Shown piece after piece: positions 10,791 to 22,728 of a stretch of 64,000 nucleotides of DNA. The DNA lies in assembly GCF_963678635.1 (NCBI RefSeq), contig NC_087063.1:78329617-78393616 (forward strand). The letters are read 5' to 3'. The position numbers and the translations under genes were made by a program. The stretch is from Symsagittifera roscoffensis (lineage: Eukaryota > Xenacoelomorpha > Acoela > Convolutidae). Under the pieces are notes generated by a model, which was not told where the DNA came from, searched no databases, and was given only the letters and a program-made list of their open reading frames with translations. Positions within the stretch are counted from its first letter, which is position 1; every line of letters starts with the position of its first letter.

Positions 10791-12308
10791 GGACTTCCGA
10801 CAAGACTCTTGTGCTGCTTCCACTTCTCTGGCCCAGGTGATAAAGCTTTTTCCACGACCTTCCAGTACCAATTTCTGTCCGGTCTTGTCTTTAGAATCTT
10901 CCTGTACCCTGACTCGAATGTTAAGATATCCAGTCCACTATCCCAGTACCTCTTCTCGAACTTGTGTAAAAAATCGCCAAAACCCGATTCTATCAATCTA
11001 AGTTTTATTTTGTAAGTCCCCTGTAATTTCCTTTTGTTTCACTAATTCTAATGCAAGTCGAAATACGATTTGCTTGTAGCCTTATTCTATGATTTTTTTG
11101 ACTACAAGTCAGTAAAAATCAAACTCAAAAACCCTAAATGTCAAATGCAAAAAATCACAAAAACAAGAAAAACTTCTATGCCTAAAATGCAATTTCGACA
11201 ATTCTTGTCTTTCGTAAAAAAACGTCTGTTACCTGACTGTTACGCGTTCTTCCTCCCCCTAGTAGCGGTCTTATGGTGCTTTCTTCTTCTGAGTTTCACA
11301 AATAGTCTATTTCCGATCCCCCTACCAATCCGGCCAGGTTACCTACCTTAATAAGAGTTCGCTATCGAGTACCTACGCGTTGCTACTCTTGTTGCGAGTC
11401 TTCAATTCAGTTGTTCTAATGTAACTAAATCGACGATATCGATTGCTAGTTACAATAAGAAAGCCCCCTTTTTTAGAGTTTTCAACCACCAACTTCTATC
11501 TTAACCAGCCCCCCTGCGAACCTCCCCCCTATCTAGCCACCCACTTAAGCTGAAAATTTACCTAAGCGCGATGGGTGCTATACCTCTCAAGAGAAATCCG
11601 TAGAACTTGTTTCCAAGCTCTGCTCAAGTAAAAACAATTCCTCAAAACAGTGGGTATTCGCTTATTCAATTTTACACTTATTTCCTATAATGTTAAATGA
11701 ATTTTAACGATACCCGTTTGACCAAACAGAACACCTCTTTGAACCTTCCTCCGTTTGCTCTGTTCTGCTTTGATCACACTGCTGGCTGGTCACCTGCTGG
11801 CTGGTCTCACTTTCCAACTGGGCTGGTCACCTGTTCCAGTCAGGTCTCCCAGTGGTCCGCTGATGTCACAGGCTATCTGAAAACCCTTTCAACGCCCCTA
11901 GTTCGGGCACTTGTTCAATATTGGTGGTTTGATCGAGATGATCGGTCATTTTGAAAACAGTTTGCAAATACTGTTTTAATTAAAATTAAAGTTTGATCAC
12001 CTAATCTGAAAGTCAAGGCCACTGACTTTTGTATTTTATATCGTTTTTTGTTCCTATTTCTAATCTATTTTGGTTTTTGTTTCACTTTTTGTCTTTTACC
12101 CGTTTCTTGTCCCCCTAGTGGCCACCATTACTCGGTTATCTAGGCTTCGTTTCGGAAAGCGCACCGGGAATGTTTCTCGAGTTTTCTTACAAAGCTATCA
12201 CGGTACAACCAGAAGGTGAATGCGTCCCCGATGAACCGTACCACCGGTACTCTAGAATGGGCATGTAGCCTGGAGCTGCGTCAAGTGGATTCGATCCCGT
12301 AGACATGA
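10791..12308. other. Non-coding leader between 5' LTR and the minisatellite, element 1
   Basis: AT-rich with short C-rich runs. A small CTGCTGGCTGGTCA direct repeat is at about 11,777-11,800. No domain-bearing frame was found. A B-box-like GGATTCGATCCCG at about 12,289 lies just inside the proposed LTR edge and could be part of a primer-binding region, but it does not end in the complement of CCA. Confidence 0.4.
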
Positions 12309-13227
12309 TGTCGTATAAACACCCAGGAGCGCCATATAAATACTATGTAACAGTCGCCTACTTGAGTCAAAAATGAGGTTAGAGAAAAATAGGCCCTATA
12401 ACCATTGACTCAAGAGTCAGGGACACTATCTCTTGTGTTTTTCTACCTCAAACACTCGGAGCCAATTCGGTTCACTTGCGACATGAGACTAAAAACCGCG
12501 TTACAGCTTCAAGAGTTTTACCAAAATACCCCTCCACTCTAGAAACAGGAACGCTCCCATGCTTAGGTCTCAAAATACCCAAAACACGCAAACGCCCTTA
12601 AAAAAGGGTCGGAAGCTTACGTATACAATTAATTTCTATTAGGCAGTGAACTTTTTATCCATTTCAGATGAATCAACCTAAAACATTCCGTAACTCAACA
12701 TAATAATGTAAAACACATTCAAGAATATCAAATTGGGTACTTACATACCGACACAACTTCTATAACCAAGTAACTAAAGTAATAACTAACACTAGAATTA
12801 ATGCAGTAATCAAGTTTCACTCAAGAAGTTTGTAGTGAATAAGTTTCAACTCAAGACACAGGTTTTCTGTTTTGACAATTGGGCAGTTTCAGCTGTCCAA
12901 CTTTCCACCGAAGGTTCACTCTGGTTCATTTCGTTCTTTTTTGTCGCTTCTCGTCACGACTTGTTCTTTCTCTAGGAATGAGACAGCTCTACTCTCGTTC
13001 ATTTTATACGGCAAAATTGCGAACACCAACTTCACGCTCCTATAATTTGGACTACTTTCCCGTGATTTTAGTTCAATTCTTCTGATCTTATTTTCCCGTT
13101 TTTTCAGTTTTGGCGAGAAACTTGAGCATGACATGCTTAGGTCGAATTTTGAAAAATTGCATTTCATCACAAAATCAAGACTGAATGTTGCTCAAGGTCA
13201 AAATTCCAAATATGACCGACTGGCACA
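12309..13227 (-). repeat. Candidate 5' LTR of element 1
   Basis: The right end at 13,227 is the point where similarity with window positions 1-355 stops (...GGCACA). The left end is proposed at TGATGTCGTATAAACACCC, because a related TGATGTTAAAAG...CACCCAGGA occurs at about 32,326. TG...CA ends are then present on both strands. The left edge is the less certain. Confidence 0.45.
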
Positions 13228-13239
13228 AGTTGATAAAAA

Positions 13240-13500
13240 TTATCATATCAATCGGGTATGGATCAGCCTTTTGCCTCAACACCTAGATTCTCAAATTCCG
13301 GAAACTGAAAAAGATGTTAATTCATTTCAGCTCTAGACATATCAGGAAGATAAAAATTATTCAAAAACCAGTCTCAGTCTCTTACCAAGACCCTTCCTGA
13401 TTCTCGAATTCGGTCAAAGAGCGGTCTTGTTGCAGTCTAGGAAGGGTAGTAAAATCCTCCCAATACCCCTCCGGATGCTCGGGAACTGCTCCGTAACACT
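13240..13500 (-). repeat. Terminal-repeat copy at the low-coordinate end of element 2
   Basis: It matches 32,640-32,900 at roughly 80 percent by eye over its best 180 bp, sharing GAAGGGTAGTAAAA, TTCAGCTC and CAGTCTCTT. An internal inverted pair, CCCTTCCT (about 13,390) and AGGAAGGG (about 13,439), is perfect. It begins immediately after the element 1 LTR, so the two could be one composite LTR. Confidence 0.6.
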
Positions 13501-14268
13501 TTTTATTAATCTGCATTTTGAGGATATGACTTGAAATAAAAAATGTTTTCACTTTTAGTGCTATTGTCTTGATTTAGAATTTCTTCTCCTAGGTTTAAAA
13601 ATTGTAGGTTTAAAAAGTGTCGGACAGTCCTGCCAACGAACAAAATAAAATTATCCTACTATGCTTCCTCCCTTCGCAAATTTGGCTGTTATTGGTCCTG
13701 AATAAAAAAATTAAGAAATTTGGTGGCTAGAAGGAACAATGAAACATTCTCCCTGATCAAGAGATTACTCAAGTCTTTCATGTCACCGCAAAGTGAACAG
13801 TCATCTTAGTTGACTAAAAAGAGTTATGTAGGCTTGAATATTCGATATTTTTTTCACTCAAGCCTCTCCAAATAAATAGTTAGTGTCTCCTAAGAGACTA
13901 ACTAAAATCATAATTAAAATTTATAAATGAAACAAATTTAAAAACTCAAAACTCAACTTAAAGTTCTCTTTTATTCAGCGTCAATTACAAGCTTAGCTGC
14001 TTGTTTTCTCATTTGAATTGTTCTCACACAAAAATCATTTTGCGTTTTGATTCTTTTCTTCTTAGTTAACCCTTCGTTCATTTCTTTTTTTCGCTTTTCG
14101 TTTTTTAGAAATGTTATAACTTCTAAATTCTTTTAATCTTTCTCTTTTTCGCATCTTGTCCTTCAGCTTTTTGTTACTGCTCCATCTCCTCATCTTGGAG
14201 CACGTCTTGCAACACATCGGTGGCCATAATTACGCTGTTGGAGGTAGTCCTCCAACACCTTTGCTCTT
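13501..14268. other. AT-rich non-coding stretch downstream of the third ORF, element 2
   Basis: No coding frame with domain content was seen on either strand. It separates the third-ORF remnant from the terminal repeat. Confidence 0.45.
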
Positions 14269-17200
14269 CTACGTTTGTTTGTAACAAAGTAGAGGGTGTA
14301 CGCTAGCTTCCGTATTCCTGCAGAAACTGTTGTGGAGGCACAACGTCATGTTTCTCTCCAGGTCTTCCACCAACCTTTCTTCTCTTTCTCTCCCGTCACA
14401 ACCATTCGTCCTCTTCATTCTCTTTACTGCGGTTGTTACTGCATTCCAATGCGTTACAAAAGCTCCTTTGAAAGCTCCCCATCCTACGTCTATCTGATAC
14501 GAATTGTACATTCTGCGGTGCTTCTTGTCGTTTTTTCTCTTTTACTTGAGCTCCCAGCCATCGAATTGTCATCATAAATCCAACTATCCTTATCGTTTTG
14601 GGCTGTGATGACTCTGGTAAACCCATGGAGATCAGCTCTCCAGAGTCCTAGATCAACACCAGATTTCTTCGCCCGGGGTACCACCATGTTTGTAGCAAAC
14701 AATGGCACGCGTTTTCATCATGTGTCAGCATGATATTTCTCCAGTTTCGTTTCCCCGACGCTTCCAGTAGTGGTTCCACTTCCATCATCACTCCCATGAA
14801 CTAGAATAGACGAGAATTGTGAAATGGTGGATTTCACAATTCTCGTCTATTGCATTGTAATCCGTCGCTGTTGATTCTTTCTGTTTGTGTCTTCCAAAAT
14901 CACTGAAATTACCACTAGCATATCCCATGAACTAGCATTTCCCAGTGTCGGTTGTAACTCATCTTTGGTTCTTTCTCGAACTGCTGCAAACATCTTACAT
15001 AGCAACTCGTAGGATTTCTCCGACATTCTCGCAAGTCTTACATTTTGGAACTGAGAAGGCTTGGTCCACAAACTTTCTTGTACTCCTCACATCCATAGCC
15101 ACAAAGTCCAATGGATATCGGCTTTTGCACATCGGAGCCAACGTCAATCCCACTAGGTATAGCGCTCCAGACGGTCTGCGATAAGTTTCACTCTGCTTGA
15201 TGTTCATTTCGACTTATATTGCTTCTCTCCATCTTCCAATATGCTTCTGTTCGGTTTTTAACACTCCCGGAAACACTTCTACACTGATGGCTGTGATCAT
15301 CTCATGCTTTTGTTCTAGATTCAATAGTGACTCTAAAGCACCAAACATGCACTGGAATTCTCGTGCAGTCACTAGATTCACTTCAGTTCCTCCATGGCAA
15401 TCTGCCATTAGCTCTGTTTCTGTTTTCGCTTTCATCACTATGTTTCCGAACAGTAACGTCAATTGCTTGGGCTGTTTCACGAGTGTCATCACGCAGTCGA
15501 GACCTCCAGACATATGACATTCAAGTCCACAAACTTTCTCCAGATAGCTACCAGGTTCAAGCCAGTCTTCTGGTCCCCAGCCAGGCAAATCCACATTGTT
15601 CTCTCGGTTGCTCCTAGAGGTTGTTGTCATCAAATTGTAGATAACGTTGAGGTCACGCAATTTACAATCTGCATTCAATTCCCTTTGTCTATCCTGCGTC
15701 GCTCGTAGTATCGAATCAGCATTTGGACTCGGGCACCATGATAATTTCATTAACTCCCACAGCATCATCAGGCTCGTTCTCAGTAACTCGTCTATCAGAT
15801 TTCGGTTTGGAAGGTGCAGTCACATTTTCTTCCAATAGAAGTACCAATTTAACTTGTTGACTGGCAATGCTTCGTATCGCTGAAATTCTTGACGACCAGA
15901 ATCTCAGCAACACTGCTTGTTCGTAATCGAAGTAACAATCACGTATGTTGTCATTGATGAAAGTATTATATGCCATTCCAAGAACTCCCGACACATAATG
16001 GTATGACATCTTTTTGATCGGTCCACAGTATTCACTGGACTTCAGCAGTGTCCCAATTGATTATTTCGTGAGCCTAAGCTCCTTGTTCGAGAATCTTCGG
16101 ATTTCATCGATCTTCTTTAGTTCTACGGTATCTTTCATGTTCACCCGAATTGGCTTGCTTTGATTAATGTCCAATAGCGCTTGTAAGATCAAGGTCTTCG
16201 CTAGCTCACTGCCCTCTCTCAGCATTCTTGCACAAGTATTCAGCGCTGGTACCAATATTTGTTTCAACCTGAACCGGACGGAAACCCAGAGCTTCGCTCC
16301 GTTTCGCACACGCTACTGCCGCTCCTTCATTGATCATAAGGTCTCTCAGACTCGTCATTAAGTGCACTTTCTCTTCTTTCGATCTCTTCCTCTCTTCCGA
16401 GTCATACTCTCCCATAGGTACGGTATCGCTTTTAGAGCATTTATCGTCGAAGTAGTTTGCATTCTTCTTCAAAAGGACGCAGTACTACTGCTCTCCATGG
16501 TAATCTCACCAATTGATCCACTGTTTCCGCTTTTTGAAAGAGACTAACGTTCCATACGCTTTTTGCATCATCGTTGTGTCCTGTATCAGTTCTTTCAGGC
16601 ACCATCATTTTCTAGGGCGATCAGGTGTCCTGTGGCTGAATTCCTGTACTCCATGATTTCCATGTATGCACCGGTGCGTTTGCCAATCGAGACGGTATCC
16701 GATACTGTCACTCGGTTGTATTCCACTGGGGTCAGCTTTCCTATGACTTTTCTCTTTCATTGATGCATGCATGATGGTCTAAAATCCCGTACGATACATT
16801 CACCACATTGGCTGAGTAATTCCATTTCTAAGTTAGCTCTTGTCAGAGTGCGGTCTTTCCTCTTGGTCATATAACTGGCTGATCTTAATCCTGCCATGAG
16901 GATGAGTGGCACCCTCTTCGACGCGCTTTCATTTGGCTGAGTTGACAGCCTTTGCTGAAATTTCATGTCCACTTTCGTCTTTCCAATTTTTCTTAACTTC
17001 AATTTGCTGCCCAGTTTCATCTTCATATCGTTGATCTGATCAATCACTATTATTGATAGCATCGTTCCCTTTTGAGCTCTGTACAGGTACACGACACCCT
17101 CGCTGTTTTGCTGTTGCGTTGCTTTGATTGGATAGTTAACTTCACATTCATCAGTGGTCGAATCAATCAACAATTCGCTCATTCTCCCTTTACCTTCGTC

Positions 17201-19078
17201 GAATTTATCAAGGATCTCTCGCATCAGTGGTCAAGATCGACTGGGTCCCGTAGCACTGCAGTGCTGTCCAGACCTCTTCTATGAAAGCTTGGCTGTCCAT
17301 ATTACAGCCTTTTCTGTGTTCATGGTCCCTGTGTTGAGTTTCCCACTCTTCTTCTGGCAAGGTTCACAAAAAAGGGTACTCGGGCTGCGTCTTCTATTCT
17401 TTTCCTACGCGGAGACTCCATCAATAGTTTCGTTTCAGTGTCTTTGAACTTACCAGAAGAGCTGCCCTCCGGCAAGTTACGGCTTAGGTTCATAAAGGCC
17501 GAGGGAGGTTCCAGCGTGGAAGCTCCATCCTCCGCTGGTTCAGTTGTCCCTTCCAAGGTTTCTGTTTCAACTTCGTAACGTCCCAGAAATTAGAGTCCAG
17601 CAACACACCACCTGTTGAGGCTTTGCAGTCGTCTTTTCCCGCAGTCGATGGAACAGTCGGGATCCTGTTCCATCGCTGCTTCCGGTCTTCTCACTCCTTG
17701 TCGTCTCGTTTTTCATTTTTTCTGACCCCGAATGTCCTTGCTATCTTTCATTAAATCGTCTGTCGTCTGAAAACCTCGGCACAACTAGCTTACCAGCAGA
17801 CTTGTCTTCGTTTTATCCGTGTTTCATCTTGACTTCTTCACAGCCGAAGGGCGCTAGACCAGTGCTAGTCAGCAGTTTCCCCACTTGTCGCTAATTCTGG
17901 CTTCACACTCATCACGATTAATGCGGCTTCTTGGAAGTCCGCGTTGCTTCTCATGACAGTTGGCGCCAGGTCCAAGTTGGCCCCTTTCTCCTGGAATCTT
18001 CGAGGTTTAGGAGTTACCGCATTGCTCATCCTTCTCCTCGTCAACTCAACTGCATATGCAAACTGTGTGTATTGCAGCACGGCAGCATTTCTGCCCACGA
18101 ACCACGGGTCCATCGATTCGGAAAACTTTACCATCCTTCTTTCATTGGTTTGGAAGGCTCTCAACATAGGAGTGTGCACTATGGAGTCTGCTCCGAGCAG
18201 CATCCTGCGAATTAACGGGAATTCAGTTATTTCTTCTGGCAACCTCCTATAGTCACGCCAATCTTCAGTTTCTGTCCTCGCCTTTTGGCAGGGGACCATT
18301 AGACGAGGAATTTTAGTTGTCTCTCCGTTAATTTTATCATAGGGTCTCAAATTCCAGAGTTTTTGGACACTTCGTATCTCTTTAGTGAGCAGCACTGCTG
18401 GGCGTTTCTTCAAGTTGTCTGCTCCAAAAGTCACAAACAGTCCTAGGATGACGACGATAGATAATTCCGTAACTGCCTTGAGGAATTCCTTTATCAGATA
18501 GCGAGAGAGTCCCCGGGTAGACTCTCGCCAGGAAGGACGCGGTCCATCCTGCTCCCAACGCTTCTAGAAGGCTATCCGTCCTCTCGAAACCTTTTTCTAA
18601 TCTCACGTTCTGCGTCCAGAATGCTTCGAGTGTTATCTGGCACATCCTGTCTATGAATTCTGCCAATTTTTCTTCCGCGTTTGCCGCTAAGTTCAATTCC
18701 TTCACTAGGTAGGCATGAACCTTTGTGATCTTCGTTGGGCCTCGCTCGAAAGCGTCCATGCCCAATGCTGCTATTCGAGGGTTCAAGTGCAGCCACTTGT
18801 TAGCCTCTGGCTTCGTTCGCAAAACCATAGCTTCCAGGTGAGCTTTCGTTTCCTTGGCACTCTGCCTTTTTTCTCCTTCTTCCTTGATCTCCATTCCTCT
18901 AAACCACCATTCATTACACATTCGCACTATCACTCGGTGATCATCGTCGATTCTTGGCTTCAACTTAAGCTGTCTGCTGAAATTGGACAGTTCCAATCCC
19001 AAAACTTAATCCAACACCAGCCACCAGCATATGCGGCGATTGATCCTTGAATCCTCTCATAGCGTTTCAGATATCCCA

Positions 19079-20006
19079 TCATGCTGCAAGCAATTCTGAC
19101 CCAGGTGGCCTAAGATTCTTCACCTCCACTTCGCGATTTGGGGCAGGTATGATCACATCGTATTTCTTTTCTGAGAGTAGCGCTATCCTAGCATACACGA
19201 ACTTTAGTCCATCCAGAAGGTGTGCATATGCCGGAGACAACACGATTACTGGTTTTGGTTTTATCTTCTGGAATCCGCCTTCCTTCAACACGTCCCTATC
19301 TTCGCCCATGGACTCCAGAATGTCTTTGATTGCTGGCCACACTGCATCTTCCGCCGTTTTAGGCACTCTGAGTCTGCTCAGGAAACCTTTACTATGCAGG
19401 TGATCATTAATACCAGTGAACACGAATGTGATCAGATTCATCTCGGTTTGTCGTTGAACCCCGATCGCCATCGATATGGATTGCATCCAATCCAGGTCGG
19501 TTCCCGCCAGCATTATTACGTCGGGCCAAAAAGAAAACTTAGAGGTATGCACAAAGTCTGTATCTTTCAACATCACCTCCTTGGGGTACTGTCTTCGCAT
19601 AGGCTCTTTCTGTCACATGAGCCGGAGGTGCTTGTTCTTCCTTAAACATCTTCACATTTTGTCCCGTCGGTGCACTAGTGGTCAAAAATCTCTCTGGTCT
19701 CTCTTCTTTGTTTCGCTCAATATGATTCATTCTTACATCCTGCAAAAGTCTGGCATTCACGGGACCCATGGTGTCAATTGAGGGCAGTCCCTCAAGTTTA
19801 CCAAACCGTAAGGCTGTCGTAGAACTGAAGTTAGTTCCGGCTGCTATCAACCAGTCAACTCGCACGATCGAGTACAGTCCATTTCCTGATAGCTTTGCGC
19901 CATTCAGCATTCTCAACGCATCCGCTGCAATTATTACTTTCTGAAGGCTCAGCTTCATCAGATTTTGGTTGTAAACATGCCAGGGGAAGGTATCGATCTT
20001 GATCAC
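19079..20006 (-). pseudogene. Second SGNH-like block of the third ORF
   Basis: The frame at 19,600-19,079 has WPDVIMLAGTDLDW and FTGINDHLHSKGF, resembling the G-x-N/D block III and following strand of SGNH folds, then PVIVLSPAYAHLLDGL. The preceding frame (20,006-19,539) is helical with no known motif. It may be a second, degenerate SGNH module or a distant Rossmann-like domain. Confidence 0.4.
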
Positions 20007-20039
20007 ATCAAGGAACTTCTATCAGGACGTGGCTCCTCC

Positions 20040-20850
20040 CTGCTCGTACTCGTCGTCGTTCCAGATCTAGAGGTACCTGTCGTTTCCACCGCTTGATTAA
20101 CTGGTCCTAACCTTCGTCGGGAATGAAGGGTCCTCCTCACTTGTGCCTCGCCTAATCGAAAATCAAAAAGTTCAACTGCCAACTCGTCTAATCGCTCCTG
20201 AAAGACACGGTTCGTCCAGCCTTGTCCTTCTATACTGTCAAAGTGTATCCCAAAAGTAGTAAATCTGGCCTAGTCCAGAGCCCTCAGTTCATGTTCCAAA
20301 TCCATCAGGATCATTCGTTCAGCATTGCGACTTGCCAGATTTTGCACGATGTTGTTCCATCTAACGACTGTTTCGTTTTGTCTTCTTCCTGTGGACAATT
20401 GTGTTCTCGTGCTCATCGGTATGGTGCAAATGGTCAGTACCGCGCAGTGAAACTTTTGCCACACGGTGGTAAATAGGCACACAAGCTTTGACTCCCAGCT
20501 TCTTCTGCGTCCGAGCTCTTGAACACGTTATTTGTGCCTATTAGAATCATTATGTCCAGGATTCTTCCCGGATTCATCAGTTCCACCATCCGATACAATT
20601 GGGCTACTGAGGAGCCTCTGAACGCCGTCACCGTAGTGATCCACAGGGCCCTCAGGTTTAGCAAAATTCCCACTAGTTTATCGCCCAATAACAAATGCGA
20701 CATTCCAAGAAGCGGTTGTTGCAGGTTTTTTGCTAGACTCCACGTCGATTGGTTGAAACATGCTCGCTTATCCGGGACTCCTGTGAAGCTGTTTCTAATT
20801 TGATTGTTTTTCTGTATATCAAATACATGCGACACTTTCTTCACGAGCAT
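20040..20850 (-). pseudogene. SGNH/GDSL hydrolase-like domain, block 1
   Basis: In sense order: LLLGDKLVG (block I, normally G-D-S, with Lys here at the nucleophile position), a Gly block (FRGSSVAQLY), DIMILIGTNNVFKSS (block III, G-x-N) and, after an in-frame stop at the LRALD* position, TTFGIHFDSIEGQ (block V, catalytic His context). This order is that of SGNH esterases/lipases. A frame change lies near 20,460. The copy is inactive. Confidence 0.7.
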
Positions 20851-21809
20851 TTCACTTATCTTTTTGTCGGAGGTTCATGAGGTTTAGATCGATTTCGTCA
20901 CGGTATTAGCTCTTGTTTTCTTCATTACTTCTGATGAGAGCTCCACTCTGCCGGTATCATCGATTGATCCATAGGGTGCAGTCACCACGGAATCTGGCAC
21001 ACTCCTGTTGGCCACGAGTCGGCCAGCGGTTTCCACCAGCTGTTGAATGGTTCGTTTCACGAGTGGAAAACCCAAGGTGTCACTCGGATCCGGGCGCTGC
21101 TGGGGTTTGCACTTCTTTTGTTTGGTTTAGTTCGCGAGGCGTCAGAAGCTCCATCGGAGACTGCCCACCAGTAACACTCCCTGCGGGTAATGATCGTTCC
21201 ACTGCGGTCGCTAATCCCAGTCGTTCTGATCGCTCTTTAGATTCCTGCCTCAAACGTTCTATCTTCTCTCTCCGTTTCTTGTTGAAATCTCTTCCACATA
21301 TCCCTATCTTCTTCAGTTCTGAGCAAGGTCTTTCTCATCCGCTCCAGTTTGTCTTTCGTCTTGTTCAGATCTTTCATTGTTTCATTTATTTGGACTTCTT
21401 CTTCTGTTCTCGCCCGTTTTGGTGGCACAGCTGCTATCAGTTGTGAGCTAGACGAGGCGGCCTCGCTAGTCCTTTCTTGATGCAACTTCCGCAACCCAAG
21501 CATAGGCTTGGTCGGAAGAGGCAATTCACCTGGCTGGTAGGTCTTTGAACTTCCCAATCCAGGCTCGTTCGCCAAGTCACTTCCTGAGAGTGCCTCCTTT
21601 CTCCACCTGATTACCCTCATGTTTGGGCGGTCTAGTACTCCTTGTTGTCCATAAGCTGCCATCAATAAGACTTCCGTGGGGCGGTCACCGCGGTTGTCAT
21701 GCCCCAAGATATTCGGTATGGCGGCCAGCAACAGCACTACCTCTGATTCCATCAGTCGACGATAGATCGCATTTATCACCGGTCCTACATAGACCTCTGC
21801 AAGGACCAT

Positions 21810-22205
21810 TAGATCAGATTATTCAGATCCAAGTTATCCATTTCGTATGATTCGGTTTTGATTATCTGTATGCGCAATTCAAATCTGATGAGTAATTAAA
21901 CGATCAATCAGTATCTAGAAAAAAAGGTCACGACTATCACATCTGTCAACATTACTGCCAAACTCATTTTCAAATTGATTTTATAAAAAAATTAGATAAG
22001 AGGACTTTGATCTTAAGATAAATTAAAAATAAATTCAGTTCTAAAATCTCGGAAGTTGACTTAAGAGTGAACTTTCCACACTTTGGAAAGTTCACTAAAT
22101 TGTTTGTTCGAGAATTTGTGGTCACTAACCCTTCCAAACCTGATATCCTAATAACATAACAACATAATACATTACACATAACACATTCAACCTATACTAG
22201 AACAG
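21810..22205. other. Non-coding gap between pol and third ORF, element 2
   Basis: About 400 bp of AT-rich sequence with no domain-bearing frame. On the sense strand it could hold a splice acceptor or internal start for the third ORF. GGAAAGTTCACT and AGTGAACTTTCC near 22,070-22,095 form a perfect short hairpin. Confidence 0.4.
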
Positions 22206-22655
22206 TTTTTCTCTGTAAATAAACTTCTATGTTAGTATCAGAAAAGATCACATGTATCAGCGCATACAACTCCAGAGGATGTAGTCGTCCTTGGTTTGGG
22301 TTGTAAATCGGAAGTGATAGTTCTTTCACCTACCTCTCCACTAGGAAGTCTCTCAGTCTCTTCAGGGACAGCACCAAGTCTTCAGGTCCACATGCTGATT
22401 TTCCGTCGCCCTCGTCACCAAGAAGCATAAGTACTTTCCTGGTATTTGCGAAGCCGTCGGAGGCAAGGCTGCTACACTTCCTATTCCGGGTTTATGATTC
22501 CAGAAAAATTCGATGTTTTTATATTCTCTATTAAAGTCTGCTGCTAACGCTGTTCTAAATTTCATGTCAGCGGTGATCGCTATCGCATATGTCCTATTTG
22601 TAAGTTTAAAATCGCTATCTGTTAGTATCATGCTGCTTGAGTACTCATTTGGCAT
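22206..22655 (-). pseudogene. Pol C-terminal macro-like domain, element 2
   Basis: The sense frame carries TDSDFKLTNRTYAIAITADM, then IPGKYLCFLVTRATE. After a one-base frame change at about 22,375 it continues EDLVLSLKRLRDFLVER, stop, then ELSLPIYNPNQGRLHPLELY and a final helix-strand. These match the element 1 domain position by position, including GRL and LYALIHV. The pattern fits a TARG1/ALC1-type macro domain. One stop and one frameshift inactivate it. Confidence 0.55.
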
Positions 22656-22728
22656 GGTAAAATATGACTCTACTACTCTAGCTATGTCTGGTTTCCTAGG
22701 GCCTACACCTGTTTCTCTTGCTATTTTT

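Larger units (their letters stand above)
1..13227 (-). mobile_element. Decayed Ty3/gypsy LTR retrotransposon (element 1)
   Basis: Minus-strand remnants occur in the order gag (about 9,950-7,660), protease (7,264-6,623), RT/RNase H (5,988-4,725), integrase (3,497-2,513), GPY/F module (2,506-2,132) and a macro-like domain (1,656-1,054). Protease-RT-RNase H-integrase is the Ty3/gypsy order. A direct repeat at 1-355 and 12,870-13,227 brackets it and is read as LTR sequence. The right end reads ...GGCACA, so on the sense strand the element opens with TGTGCC. No intact gag or pol frame remains. The left LTR is cut by the window edge. The family is clear; the exact ends are inferred. Confidence 0.85.
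14269..21809 (-). pseudogene. Large third ORF of element 2 in the env position, with SGNH-hydrolase-like blocks
   Basis: Fifteen or more overlapping minus-strand frames (21,809-21,237; 21,075-20,884; 20,850-20,270; 20,006-19,079; 19,002-17,865; 17,556-16,757; 16,472-15,214; 15,207-14,269) join end to end as one decayed coding region of up to about 2,500 codons. It starts MVLAEVYVGP and has a charged coiled-coil stretch (about 21,420-21,240). SGNH-like blocks follow. The remainder is helical and charged and not recognised. There is no obvious signal peptide, membrane segment or fusion-type motif, so it does not look like a glycoprotein. It follows the macro-like domain with a 400-bp gap on the same strand. 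Whether it belongs to element 2 or is a separate insertion is inferred from strand and bracketing repeats. Confidence 0.6.

Noticed and set aside
12280-12310. tRNA gene or clear primer-binding site near the LTR edge
   Set aside because: Only a B-box-like word is present. There is no cloverleaf and no CCA-complementary end.
14269-21809. Third ORF as a viral envelope glycoprotein
   Set aside because: No signal peptide, membrane anchor, Cys-rich ectodomain or furin-like site is visible, and SGNH-like blocks are present instead.
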